64,000 nucleotides of DNA from Sphingomonas_O antarctica. GTDB taxonomy: Bacteria > Pseudomonadota > Alphaproteobacteria > Sphingomonadales > Sphingomonadaceae. Numbering within the stretch: position 1 is the first letter of the stretch; the number at the start of each line of letters is the position of its first letter. Positions 16,912-23,409 of this stretch are shown here, piece after piece. A program made the translations under genes and the position numbers. The notes below the pieces were generated by a model. The model was not told the origin of the DNA. It did not search any database and saw only the letters and a program-made list of their open reading frames with translations. The DNA lies in NCBI RefSeq assembly GCF_965137005.1, contig NZ_CBCRXM010000006.1, positions 1 through 64,000 on the forward strand. The letters are read 5' to 3'.

Positions 16912-17650
16912 CGCTTGCCTCAACCGTATCGGGAAGCACTGCGGCCAGCACCTTGAGACGCTCGATAAATGCCTTAAGGTCAGCCGCAGAGTTAGTGTTG
17001 CCGGTCAATGCGATGCCGTTGGACGTCAGGCTGAAGTCCAACGGACCTTGCCGAAAAAATGTGATTCCGCTTTTACCCGCCCCCGGCGCTGGCGTAATGA
17101 CTGTCTCCACGGGTCGTTGCTCCTCCTCTTGTTGCTCAAGAGGAGGAGAATCTGGTGCACTTTGATCGGCGGCGCGATAACTTTCGGAAGCGCCCGCAAT
17201 CTCAACGTAACGGTTAGTCTCCAAAAAGGCCCGAAGAGCCTTCTCGACGCCTTCGTTCGTGAACCCCTTTTGGAAGAGGAACGAGCGCACCGCATTATCG
17301 CCGGGAATAGCACCCTCAAAGCGCTCGTAAATGTCGCTATACAACGCTGGCGCGTTGGAGGCCTCATGCAGCGCGGTTAACTTTACGTCCTCGGGATACC
17401 CGTGGAAAATGTCCTCTGCTCGCTTCGTCACCCGAAGCTGCCCTTTACTCACGTTCTCTACCAGACCGTACTGGTTTAGCGCACCGAGCACGCTCAACGC
17501 CCGCCCACTCATGGCGGTATAGCCCATATCCTTTGCCGCATCCTCGCGCATGATAACCGAGCGGCGGTTATTATCCCACACGGTTCGGGCTGCTCGGATC
17601 GCATGTTCGAGCGGGATGCTGGGAAAATTGGGGCTGCGCATGCGCGACAT
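16904..17650 (-). CDS. IS-borne passenger protein, winged-helix-like, unknown function
   Basis: A 248-residue protein inside the IS1595-type element. The N-terminal two thirds look like one or two winged-helix units: VIMREDAAKDMGYTAMSGRA, LSVLGALNQYGLVENVSKGQ, LRVTKRAEDIFHG, then FLFQKGFTNEGVEKALRAFL. The arrangement recalls DUF5343-type proteins, but I cannot confirm membership. A glutamate/glutamine linker (PPLEQQEEEQRP) and a beta-rich tail (SGITFFRQGPLDFSLTSNGI) follow. The ATG has GGGAG eight bases upstream, within a short palindrome. It could regulate the element, aid target choice, or serve an unrelated purpose. The 44-residue gene overlaps its end. Confidence 0.65.
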   Translation of the reverse strand: MSRMRSPNFPSIPLEHAIRAARTVWDNNRRSVIMREDAAKDMGYTAMSGRALSVLGALNQYGLVENVSKGQLRVTKRAEDIFHGYPEDVKLTALHEASNAPALYSDIYERFEGAIPGDNAVRSFLFQKGFTNEGVEKALRAFLETNRYVEIAGASESYRAADQSAPDSPPLEQQEEEQRPVETVITPAPGAGKSGITFFRQGPLDFSLTSNGIALTGNTNSAADLKAFIERLKVLAAVLPDTVEASDE

Positions 17651-17660
17651 TCAGGTCACT

Positions 17661-17677
17661 CCCATTACAATAATGGG
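17661..17677. promoter_or_regulatory. Palindrome upstream of the passenger gene
   Basis: CCCATTA–CAA–TAATGGG is a perfect 7-bp inverted repeat 11 bases before the 248-residue gene, and its last bases overlap the GGGAG ribosome site. A TTGACA box (−35-like, minus strand) lies at 17706–17701. It may be an operator for the winged-helix-like product; no −10 box is convincing. Confidence 0.35.
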
Positions 17678-17885
17678 CCAATTACCTCAAACCCGCAGTT
17701 TGTCAACCCAAACCCCTCTAAGCGTGTTTGACCAGTTAGCAGGGAAGCGACAGTTGACCGGGTAGGACGGACGTGCTGTAAGCGTTTGCGACTCGGAGGC
17801 GCTTTGCCGGACTGAGTGGAGGGCAGGCTGCGTATGAGGTGAGGTCACGGTCGGCGGCACGCCGGACAGGGCCGAAAACGAAACA
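17678..17885. other. Non-coding interior of the IS element
   Basis: About 200 bases between the passenger promoter region and the structured segment. I see a TTGACA on the minus strand at 17706–17701, but no convincing gene or strong fold here. Together with the next entries it fills the 396-base gap from 17651 to 18046. Confidence 0.5.
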
Positions 17886-18022
17886 GGCCACCCGAGGGGT
17901 GGCCTATCCGAAACCCACTTCCAGAGGACTGTGTCCCCTCGAACGGATCGCTAGCGGTAGCTGCCGTTTGGCACAGTTCCCCTCTGGAAGCAACATCGGA
18001 GGCTGCTTTCGCGGCCTCTTTT
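17886..18022 (+). ncRNA. Candidate structured RNA with intrinsic terminator inside the IS element
   Basis: Three elements follow one another. First is a perfect hairpin GGCCACCC–GAG–GGGTGGCC (17886–17904). Next is a long stepped hairpin, CTTCCAGAGG (17918–17927) with CCTCTGGAAG (17981–17990), continued inward by ACTGTG/CACAGT and AACGG/CCGTT. Last is a terminator, GAGGCTGC–TTTC–GCGGCCTC–TTTT (17999–18022). The nested pairing with a T-tailed stem at the end is what a small RNA or a leader with attenuation looks like. It lies 25 bases before a 77-residue gene and could instead be that gene's leader. No known RNA family is recognised. Confidence 0.4.
17999..18022 (+). terminator. Rho-independent terminator in the IS element
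   Basis: GAGGCTGC pairs with GCGGCCTC (eight pairs including one G·T) around a TTTC loop, followed by TTTT. It lies ahead of the 77-residue gene, so either an RNA ends here or the gene is controlled by attenuation. Confidence 0.6.
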
Positions 18023-18046
18023 CACGCCCATTCAGGAAGGAAGAAA

Positions 18047-18280
18047 ATGGCAAACGCCATCTACAAACACACGACGCACCTTGAGCAAAGCAATAGCGAC
18101 GCGTTCGACACGATCACGCCGGTCGGCCATTCAGCGCCGTACTCGGGCATTTATAGGTGCAAGGGCTGCGGTCACATGATTTCGTCGACCAAGGGGCACA
18201 CGCTGCCACCTCAAAACCATCCCCAGCACTCCACCGCTCAGGGTCAGATCCGTTGGCAACTCATCGTAGGTCATGATTAG
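18047..18280 (+). CDS. Small Cys/His protein, 77 aa, IS passenger
   Basis: A 77-residue protein (MANAIYKHTTHLEQSNSDAF ...) with YRCKGCGHMISSTKGHTLPP near residues 36–55: one CxxC pair with nearby histidines, a possible small zinc site. The ATG follows AGGAAGGA at a good distance. The C-terminus QGQIRWQLIVGHD is typical of short conserved hypothetical proteins found in many proteobacteria. It sits directly after a terminator-like hairpin inside the IS1595-type element. Function unknown. Confidence 0.6.
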   Translation: MANAIYKHTTHLEQSNSDAFDTITPVGHSAPYSGIYRCKGCGHMISSTKGHTLPPQNHPQHSTAQGQIRWQLIVGHD

Positions 18281-18377
18281 AGCGGGGAAGCCAATTCGGC
18301 GACCACAGCCCGAGCATGCAAAGTGCCGCTAGTATGCGGCGCGGGTAAGACATCGAGTGCTTCATTGCGCTAACTCC

Positions 18378-18421
18378 GTTGACGGGTATCCTGATACTAC
18401 TGTAGCCTGATATCCGTCAAC
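18378..18421. repeat. Subterminal inverted repeat near the right IS end
   Basis: GTTGACGGGTATC (18378–18390) and GATATCCGTCAAC (18409–18421) are inverted copies with one mismatch around an 18-base loop. They lie just inside the right terminal repeat and might bind transposase or act as an outward or inward promoter (TTGACG on each arm). The rest of 18281–18427 holds nothing I recognise. Confidence 0.5.
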
Positions 18422-18427
18422 AAATGC

Positions 18428-18455
18428 GCTTGGTATCTTAACTGCATAATGTCCA
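18428..18455. repeat. Right terminal inverted repeat of the IS1595-type element
   Basis: Reads TGGACATTAT inward on the minus strand and matches the left end at 23 of 28 positions. GGGCGC follows immediately outside. Confidence 0.85.
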
Positions 18456-18461
18456 GGGCGC

Positions 18462-18489
18462 TTGACAGGCCGCACGACTCGAATGTAAA
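18462..18489 (+). promoter_or_regulatory. Promoter candidate for the membrane protein/XRE pair
   Basis: A perfect −35 box TTGACA (18462–18467), 16 bases, then TGTAAA (18484–18489, four of six to TATAAT). It lies seven bases beyond the IS end, so the insertion left the −35 box intact but replaced everything upstream. Confidence 0.55.
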
Positions 18490-18521
18490 GCTCGTTTGTC
18501 ATTAAGACAAAGGAGCTTTAC
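18485..18521. promoter_or_regulatory. Two-tier inverted repeat (operator/hairpin) over the ribosome site
   Basis: GTAAAGCTC (18485–18493) is the exact inverse of GAGCTTTAC (18513–18521), and inside it TTTGTC (18495–18500) is the exact inverse of GACAAA (18506–18511) around ATTAA. A single G·G mismatch separates the tiers. The 3' arm contains AAAGGAG, the ribosome site of the next gene. It may bind the XRE regulator encoded two genes on, or act as an RNA hairpin blocking translation. Confidence 0.6.
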
Positions 18522-18524
18522 GAC

Positions 18525-18935
18525 ATGGCCTTTACCAAAAGCCCGGCCGAAGCGCGCTACAACCGGCGCGTCCTCGCCTACAGCGCAGTCTATGGCGTCG
18601 CGCTGCTCGCCGACACCTATCTGTTCAAACATGCGCTGGTCAGCGGCCCGTCGGCCATCGTCGCGGCGCTGTTGCCGGCGATCCCGATCATCGCGATCTT
18701 CGTCGCCATTGGCCGTTACCTGGTCGATGAACGCGACGAATATCTGCGGATGCTGATGACGCGGCAGGTGCTGTGGGCCAGCGGTTTTGCGCTAACCCTT
18801 GCGACGATCCACGGCTTCCTCGAAGCCTATGGCATCCTCGCGCCGCTGCCGCCCTATGCCGTCGTCATGGCATGGTTCCTCGGCCTCGGCCTCGGCGCGC
18901 TGGTCAACCGGCTGACCATCGGACGGGGCGCATGA
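18525..18935 (+). CDS. Four-helix inner-membrane protein of unknown function
   Basis: A 136-residue protein with four predicted membrane segments near residues 18–36, 42–62, 84–102 and 108–128. A short charged loop (YLVDERDEYLRMLMTRQVLW) lies between helices 2 and 3. Proteins of this sort are encoded beside a small XRE regulator in many bacteria, and the pair here overlaps by four bases (ATGA). The job of the pair is unknown; an arginine/aspartate-rich cytoplasmic loop could be a sensor or interaction surface. The ribosome site AAAGGAG is buried in a perfect inverted repeat. Confidence 0.7.
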   Translation: MAFTKSPAEARYNRRVLAYSAVYGVALLADTYLFKHALVSGPSAIVAALLPAIPIIAIFVAIGRYLVDERDEYLRMLMTRQVLWASGFALTLATIHGFLEAYGILAPLPPYAVVMAWFLGLGLGALVNRLTIGRGA

Positions 18936-19126
18936 CCAACCGCCTCAAAATCCTCCGCGCCGAACGCAATTGGAGCCAAAGCGACCTGGCCGAACAGCTC
19001 GAAATCTCGCGGCAAAGCGTCAACGCGATCGAAACCGGCCGCTACGACCCCTCGCTCCCCTTGGCCTTTCGCATCGCCCGATTGTTCGCCCAGCCGATCG
19101 AAGCCATTTTTTCCGAAGGAAATTGA
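18932..19126 (+). CDS. XRE-family helix-turn-helix regulator
   Basis: A 64-residue Cro/CI-type repressor (MTNRLKILRAERNWSQSDLA then EQLEISRQSVNAIETGRYDP). The helix-turn-helix covers roughly residues 13–37, with the family ending ALRIA-like FRIARLFAQPIEAIFSEG. Single-domain members of this size (YozG-like) usually control their own operon. The start overlaps the preceding membrane-protein gene by four bases, and the next gene begins one base after its stop. The paired inverted repeat upstream of the operon is the obvious candidate operator. Confidence 0.9.
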   Translation: MTNRLKILRAERNWSQSDLAEQLEISRQSVNAIETGRYDPSLPLAFRIARLFAQPIEAIFSEGN

Positions 19127-19127
19127 C

Positions 19128-20036
19128 ATGACCCTGTTCCACCCTTTGCGCGGCCTCGCGCTCCTCGCCACCCTCGCCCTCGTCCAGCCGATCCTTTCCG
19201 CGCCCGCGCATTGTGCCACGCCCGTCACCGCCCCGGCGCGCTTTACCGCGACGGTCACGGGCAAAGGCCCCGACGTCATCCTGATCCCCGGCCTCGCCTC
19301 CTCCGCGCACGTCTGGGATGCGACCGTCGCACAAATCTCGCAGACCAACCGCGTTCACGTCATCCAGGTGGCGGGTTTCGCCGGCAGCCCCGCCGGGCCG
19401 AACGCCACCGGCCCGGTGCTCCAGCCACTGGTCGATGACATCCAGGCCTACATCCTCGCCAACCACCTCAAGGCGCCAGCCGTGATCGGGCACTCGATGG
19501 GCGGCCTCGCCGGGATGATGCTCGCCGCCGATCACCCCGCCGACGTCGGCAAGCTGATGATCGTTGACTCGCTGCCTTGGGTCGGGATGATGTTCGGCCC
19601 CGGCGCGACTCCCGCAGCGCTGACGCCGCGCATCGCGGCGATGCGCGACGCGGTCGTCGCCGGAACACAGGAGGCCTATGCCGCCGCCGAGCCCGCACAA
19701 ATGGCGCGCCTGATCAAATCGACGGGTCCCGCAGCGCAAGCCGCGATCGCCGCCGCCTCGGCCTCCGATCACCGCGTGGTGGGTCAGGCCATCGCCGATG
19801 ATTTCGGCACCGACATGCGCCCGCGCCTCGCCACGATCCAGGCACCGGTCACGATGCTCTATCCGTGGGATGCCACCAGCGGCGTGCCGCAAGCCGCGTT
19901 CGATGCGCTCTATACCGGCGCATTCGCGTCGCTGCCGCACAAGACCGTCAAGCGTATCGACGGATCATACCATTTCATCATGATCGATCAGCCTTCGGCC
20001 TTCGCCGCCGAGGTTGACGCCTTCCTCGGCAAATAA
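19128..20036 (+). CDS. Secreted alpha/beta hydrolase
   Basis: A 302-residue alpha/beta hydrolase with an N-terminal signal peptide (MTLFHPLRGLALLATLALVQ, cleaved near APAHCA). The oxyanion region VILIPGLASSAHVWD is at about residue 45. The nucleophile elbow is GHSMGG near 122, an acid is likely in LYPWDAT, and the histidine is in GSYHFIMIDQP near 282. The substrate is unknown; periplasmic esterase or acylhydrolase is a fair guess. It starts one base after the XRE gene, so it belongs to the same transcript. Confidence 0.85.
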   Translation: MTLFHPLRGLALLATLALVQPILSAPAHCATPVTAPARFTATVTGKGPDVILIPGLASSAHVWDATVAQISQTNRVHVIQVAGFAGSPAGPNATGPVLQPLVDDIQAYILANHLKAPAVIGHSMGGLAGMMLAADHPADVGKLMIVDSLPWVGMMFGPGATPAALTPRIAAMRDAVVAGTQEAYAAAEPAQMARLIKSTGPAAQAAIAAASASDHRVVGQAIADDFGTDMRPRLATIQAPVTMLYPWDATSGVPQAAFDALYTGAFASLPHKTVKRIDGSYHFIMIDQPSAFAAEVDAFLGK

Positions 20037-20093
20037 CCGCACGGAACACCCGCCTGCGCCATCGGTTTGCATCCCGAACAAGGATTCCGATCG

Positions 20094-20336
20094 ATGGCCA
20101 AGCAGGCAACCCTCTACCGCATGGTGACCCCCGAACATATTTGCCCGTTCGGTGTGCACGCCAAGGAATTGCTCGAAGGCGCGGTTTACGACGTCGACGA
20201 CCGCCACCTGAAAACGCGCGAAGAAACCGATTCGTTCAAGGCCGAGCATAACCTCCGCACCACGCCCCTGATCGTCATCGACGGCAAGGATATCGGCGGC
20301 AGCGACGATCTCGAACGCTATCTGGCCGACGGCTAA
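20094..20336 (+). CDS. Glutaredoxin-like protein
   Basis: An 80-residue thioredoxin-fold protein. The N-terminal active site reads HICPFGVHAKELL, a monothiol CPFG motif. TTPLIVIDGKDIGGSDDLERYL near the C-terminus contains the cis-proline and the GG glutathione-binding turn. The length matches glutaredoxins. The ATG at MAKQATLYRM is chosen since AAGGA lies nine bases upstream; nine further codons are open before it. It converges with the ABC-F gene, overlapping it by four bases. Confidence 0.85.
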   Translation: MAKQATLYRMVTPEHICPFGVHAKELLEGAVYDVDDRHLKTREETDSFKAEHNLRTTPLIVIDGKDIGGSDDLERYLADG

Positions 20337-22123
20337 GCCGCCGCTTCGACCAGTTCGGCGAGCATCAGCCAGCGTTCCTCCGCAGCATCGCGTTCGATAC
20401 GCGCCGCAGCGATCGTCTTGGTCAGCGCAGCAAATCTATCGGGGTTGCGGACGTAAAGATCGGGGTCGGCCAGAACCGCCTCATCACGCACGATTGCCGC
20501 TTCGATTTCCTCGATCCGCGCCGGCAACACATCGTAATCGCGCTGGTCCTTGTAAGTGAGTTTAATTTTCGTCGCCCCGGCGAAGGCCGGGGCCGCTGGC
20601 GTTNNAGCGCNACCGCTGGCAGCGGNCCCGGCCTTCGCCGGGACGACGGACTGCCGCTGCCGTACCCAATCCTCATAACCGCCCGCCACCACATCGACCC
20701 GCCCCGACCCGTCGAGCCCCAAGGTCACCGTCACCGTCTTGTCCAGAAAGTCGCGGTCGTGGCTGACGATCAGCACCGTGCCGTCATAATCGGCGATCAC
20801 GTCCTGCAACAAATCGAGCGTCTCCAGATCGAGATCGTTGGTCGGTTCGTCGAGCACCAGCAAATTGGATGGCCGCGCGAATTCGCGTGCCAGCAACAGC
20901 CGCGACCGCTCACCCCCCGACAGCGCGCCGACCTTGGCCTCGCTGACCCCCGGATCGAACAGAAAGTCCTTGAGATAGCCCATCAAATGCGTGCGCGCGC
21001 CGCGCACGTCGATCCAGTCGCCGCCCTGGGTCAGGATGTCGCGCACGGTCTTGTCGGGCGCCATGAGGCTGCGCTGCTGGTCGATGATCACGCTGTCGAG
21101 CGTCTTGGCGAGCGTCACCGTGCCGCTATCGGGGGCGAGCTGGCCGGTCAGCAGCTTGAGCAACGTCGATTTGCCCGCGCCGTTGCTGCCGACGACCCCG
21201 ATCCGGTCGCGGCGCTGGATACGCAGGTTGAAGTCCTTGATGACGATCCGGCCTTCGAAACCCTTGGTGACATGCTCCGCACGGATCACCGACTTCGATC
21301 GCACCTCGTCGCTGGAGATCGCCAGCTTCGAAACGCCCTGCGGCCCCACCATCACCGCACGCGCCGCGCGCATTTCCATCAGCTTGGCCTTGCGCCCCTC
21401 GTTGCGCGCGCGGCGCGCGGTGACGCCGCGCAACAGCCAATGCTCCTCCAGCTTCAGCTTGGCATCGAGCCGCTGGGCATTGCGCGCTTCTTCGGCGAAC
21501 ACACTCTCGGTCCACGCATCGAACCCGCCAAAGCCGATATCCTTGCGCCGCATCGTCCCGCGATCGAGCCACAAAGTCGATTTGGTGAGCCGCGTGAGGA
21601 ATGTGCGGTCGTGGCTGATCGCGATGAACGCGCCTTTGTACCGCCCCAGCCAGTCCTCCAGCCACTCGATCGCCGCCAGGTCGAGGTGATTGGTCGGCTC
21701 GTCCAGCAACAGCACGTCGGGATCGAGCGCCAAAGCCCGTGCGATCGCGGCGCGACGCCGCTCGCCGCCCGATGCGGTCGCCGCATCGCGGCTCAGGTCG
21801 ATGCCCAACCCGCCGGCAATCGCTTCGACCTCATGCGCCTCGGCCCCGCCCGCCAGCGCAAAGTCCCGCAGCGTGGCGAACCCCGCGACCGACGGGTCCT
21901 GCTCCAGTAGGATCACCTGCGTCCCCGGCACGATCGTCCGCCGCCCCTCATCCGCCTCGATCTGCCCGGCGAGCAGCCGGAATAACGTCGTCTTCCCCGC
22001 CCCGTTGCGCCCGATAAACGCCAGCCGGTCACGCGCGCCGACGAACACGTCGATATTGCGGAACAGCCAGCCGCTGCCCTGAATGAGTCCGAGGTTTTCG
22101 AATGCGAGAACGGGGGCGGCCAT
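20333..22123 (-). CDS. uup: ABC-F ATPase (Uup-like) with an in-frame repeat insertion
   Basis: A 596-residue soluble protein with two ABC ATPase domains and no membrane part, of the ABC-F family that acts on ribosomes or DNA. Domain 1 shows GRNGAGKTT near 39–47 and SGGERRR; domain 2 shows GSNGAGKST near 314 and SGGERSRLLLAREF. After domain 2 there is a coiled-coil tail (DVLPARIEEIEAAIVRDEAV ... AEERWLMLAELVEAAA), as in Uup. Between them sits VVPAKAG...PAFAGAT, the translation of a palindromic repeat at 20570–20648 that contains four undetermined bases. The frame is open through the repeat as assembled, but the Ns mean the exact length is uncertain. Confidence 0.85.
   Translation of the reverse strand: MAAPVLAFENLGLIQGSGWLFRNIDVFVGARDRLAFIGRNGAGKTTLFRLLAGQIEADEGRRTIVPGTQVILLEQDPSVAGFATLRDFALAGGAEAHEVEAIAGGLGIDLSRDAATASGGERRRAAIARALALDPDVLLLDEPTNHLDLAAIEWLEDWLGRYKGAFIAISHDRTFLTRLTKSTLWLDRGTMRRKDIGFGGFDAWTESVFAEEARNAQRLDAKLKLEEHWLLRGVTARRARNEGRKAKLMEMRAARAVMVGPQGVSKLAISSDEVRSKSVIRAEHVTKGFEGRIVIKDFNLRIQRRDRIGVVGSNGAGKSTLLKLLTGQLAPDSGTVTLAKTLDSVIIDQQRSLMAPDKTVRDILTQGGDWIDVRGARTHLMGYLKDFLFDPGVSEAKVGALSGGERSRLLLAREFARPSNLLVLDEPTNDLDLETLDLLQDVIADYDGTVLIVSHDRDFLDKTVTVTLGLDGSGRVDVVAGGYEDWVRQRQSVVPAKAGXAASGXAXTPAAPAFAGATKIKLTYKDQRDYDVLPARIEEIEAAIVRDEAVLADPDLYVRNPDRFAALTKTIAAARIERDAAEERWLMLAELVEAAA
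20570..20648. repeat. Palindromic repeat inside the ABC-F gene (type E)
   Basis: The arms CGTCGCCCCGGCGAAGGCCG... and ...CGGCCTTCGCCGGGACGACG are inverted copies around a GC-rich loop with Ns at 20604, 20605, 20611 and 20626. Its translation VVPAKAG/PAFAGAT is a common signature of sphingomonad intergenic repeats. Sequencing probably stalled on the stem. Confidence 0.85.
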
Positions 22124-22184
22124 GACCGGCGTCTTACAAGGCTATTCACAACGCGTTCAATGCAGGGCAGCTAGGCGAGCGACA

Positions 22185-22571
22185 ATGAATTTGCGTCCGA
22201 TCTTGCTTGCAATGTGGATTGCCGTGACCTGTGCGCCCGCTTTGGCCGACACCGGCGATGGCGCGCGCGGACCCGATCCCGAGCGCGATCGGCCGGGCTT
22301 GATGCGGCGCCTGCGCGAGGGTGTCGAAGCGCCGTTCCGCCGCCGTGGCGAACAGGATCAGGCCTATCACGCCCGCCGCGAAGGCACGATGCTGCCGCTG
22401 CGCGATATCGAAGGCGGTGTGGTCCCCGACATGCGCCGCCGCGGTGCCGACTATATCGGCGCGGAACTGGATGGCGGACGCTATCGCCTCAAATTCATGC
22501 GCTCCGGCTCGGTCATCTGGGTCGACGTCGATGGCCGCACCGGCGACGTCGTCGGGCGGGCGGGGGAGTGA
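22185..22571 (+). CDS. Periplasmic PepSY-domain protein
   Basis: A 128-residue exported protein. MNLRPILLAMWIAVTCAPALA is the signal peptide. The C-terminal half (ADYIGAELDGGRYRLKFMRS, then GSVIWVDVDGRTGDVVGRAG) has the beta-hairpin pattern of a PepSY domain, which often inhibits or senses peptidases in the envelope. It lies 154 bases upstream of a two-component system in the same direction. The same PepSY–regulator–kinase order is common in sphingomonads, so the protein may act as an accessory sensor. The ATG is chosen because it opens the signal peptide; the frame reaches further upstream without one. Confidence 0.75.
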   Translation: MNLRPILLAMWIAVTCAPALADTGDGARGPDPERDRPGLMRRLREGVEAPFRRRGEQDQAYHARREGTMLPLRDIEGGVVPDMRRRGADYIGAELDGGRYRLKFMRSGSVIWVDVDGRTGDVVGRAGE

Positions 22572-22725
22572 TCGGAACCATGCCCGGTTCCACCCATTCC
22601 GTTCGTGACGATCAGGGGTCGAGCGAAGTCGTGAATCCGTGTCGAGACACCTCTGGTAGCTTCTCGACAGGCAAGCTCGATGGCAGATCGAAGCAAACGG
22701 CTAAAACTATAACGGGGAATTTTTT

Positions 22726-23409
22726 ATGCGCCTGCTCATAGTCGAAGACGAGCCGACGCTCGGCAACCAGTTGAAGACCACGCTTGAGGGCGCGGGCTAT
22801 GCCGTCGACCTCGCCACCGATGGCGAAGACGGCCATTATCTCGGGTCGACCGAAGCGTATGACGCGATCATCCTCGACCTCGGCCTGCCCGAAATCGACG
22901 GCCTGACCGTGCTCGACCGCTGGCGCAAGGAAGGGAAAACCTTCCCCGTTCTGGTGCTCACCGCGCGCGACAGCTGGTCGGACAAGGTCGCGGGCCTCGA
23001 CGCCGGGGCCGACGATTACCTCGCCAAGCCCTTCCAGACCGAAGAACTCATCGCTCGCCTGCGCGCGCTGATCCGCCGTGCCGCCGGCAATGCGAGCGCC
23101 GAAATGATTGCCGGCGATGTCCGCCTCGACACCCGCTCGGGCCGCGTCACGCTCTCCGGTGAGCCGGTCAAATTGACCGCGCAGGAATATAAACTGCTCA
23201 GCTATCTGCTCCACCACAAGGGGAAGGTGGTCAGCCGTACCGAATTGATCGAACATATTTACGATCAGGATTTCGACCGCGATTCCAACACCATCGAAGT
23301 GTTCGTGACGCGCATCCGCAAGAAACTCGGCCAGGACGTCATCACCACCATCCGCGGCCTCGGCTACAGCCTCGACGACCCCGCCGACGGAGCGCGGGCG
23401 ACCGAGTGA
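22726..23409 (+). CDS. OmpR-family response regulator
   Basis: A 227-residue DNA-binding response regulator. The receiver has the acidic pair in IVEDEP, the phosphorylatable D51 in ILDLGLPEIDG, T79 in LVLTARD and K101 in YLAKPF. The winged-helix output ends with the family pattern NTIEVFVTRIRKKLGQDVIT, IRGLGYSL. It pairs with the kinase that overlaps it by four bases (GTGA). Closest in type to PhoP/QseB-like regulators; targets are unknown. A stretch of 154 bases before it holds a degraded repeat and an AT-rich ATAACGGGGAATTTTTT leader. Confidence 0.93.
   Translation: MRLLIVEDEPTLGNQLKTTLEGAGYAVDLATDGEDGHYLGSTEAYDAIILDLGLPEIDGLTVLDRWRKEGKTFPVLVLTARDSWSDKVAGLDAGADDYLAKPFQTEELIARLRALIRRAAGNASAEMIAGDVRLDTRSGRVTLSGEPVKLTAQEYKLLSYLLHHKGKVVSRTELIEHIYDQDFDRDSNTIEVFVTRIRKKLGQDVITTIRGLGYSLDDPADGARATE

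Larger units (their letters stand above)
15736..18455. mobile_element. IS1595-family insertion element with passenger genes
   Basis: The left end (15736–15763) and the right end (18428–18455, inverted) match at 23 of 28 positions. Both begin TGGACATTAT and share ATACCA near the inner end. The bases GGGCGC occur immediately outside both ends (15730–15735 and 18456–18461), consistent with a target duplication, though 6 bp is shorter than the 8 bp usually quoted for this family. Inside are the transposase gene, an overlapping minus-strand gene pair, a structured RNA-like region with a terminator, and a 77-residue Cys/His protein. At 2720 bp it is about two to three times a simple IS1595 element. 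Members with passenger genes are known in the family. The insertion point is just upstream of a promoter-like TTGACA. Confidence 0.85.

Noticed and set aside
15730..18461. Placing the IS ends outside the GGGCGC bases
   Set aside because: GGGCGC is nearly self-complementary, so it seems to extend the inverted repeat, but then no target duplication remains. Ends at TGGACATTAT give both good repeats and a duplication.
22600..22680. Further type D repeat between the PepSY and response regulator genes
   Set aside because: It shares short stretches (GTCGAG, CTTCTCGACA) with the family but is too degraded to call.
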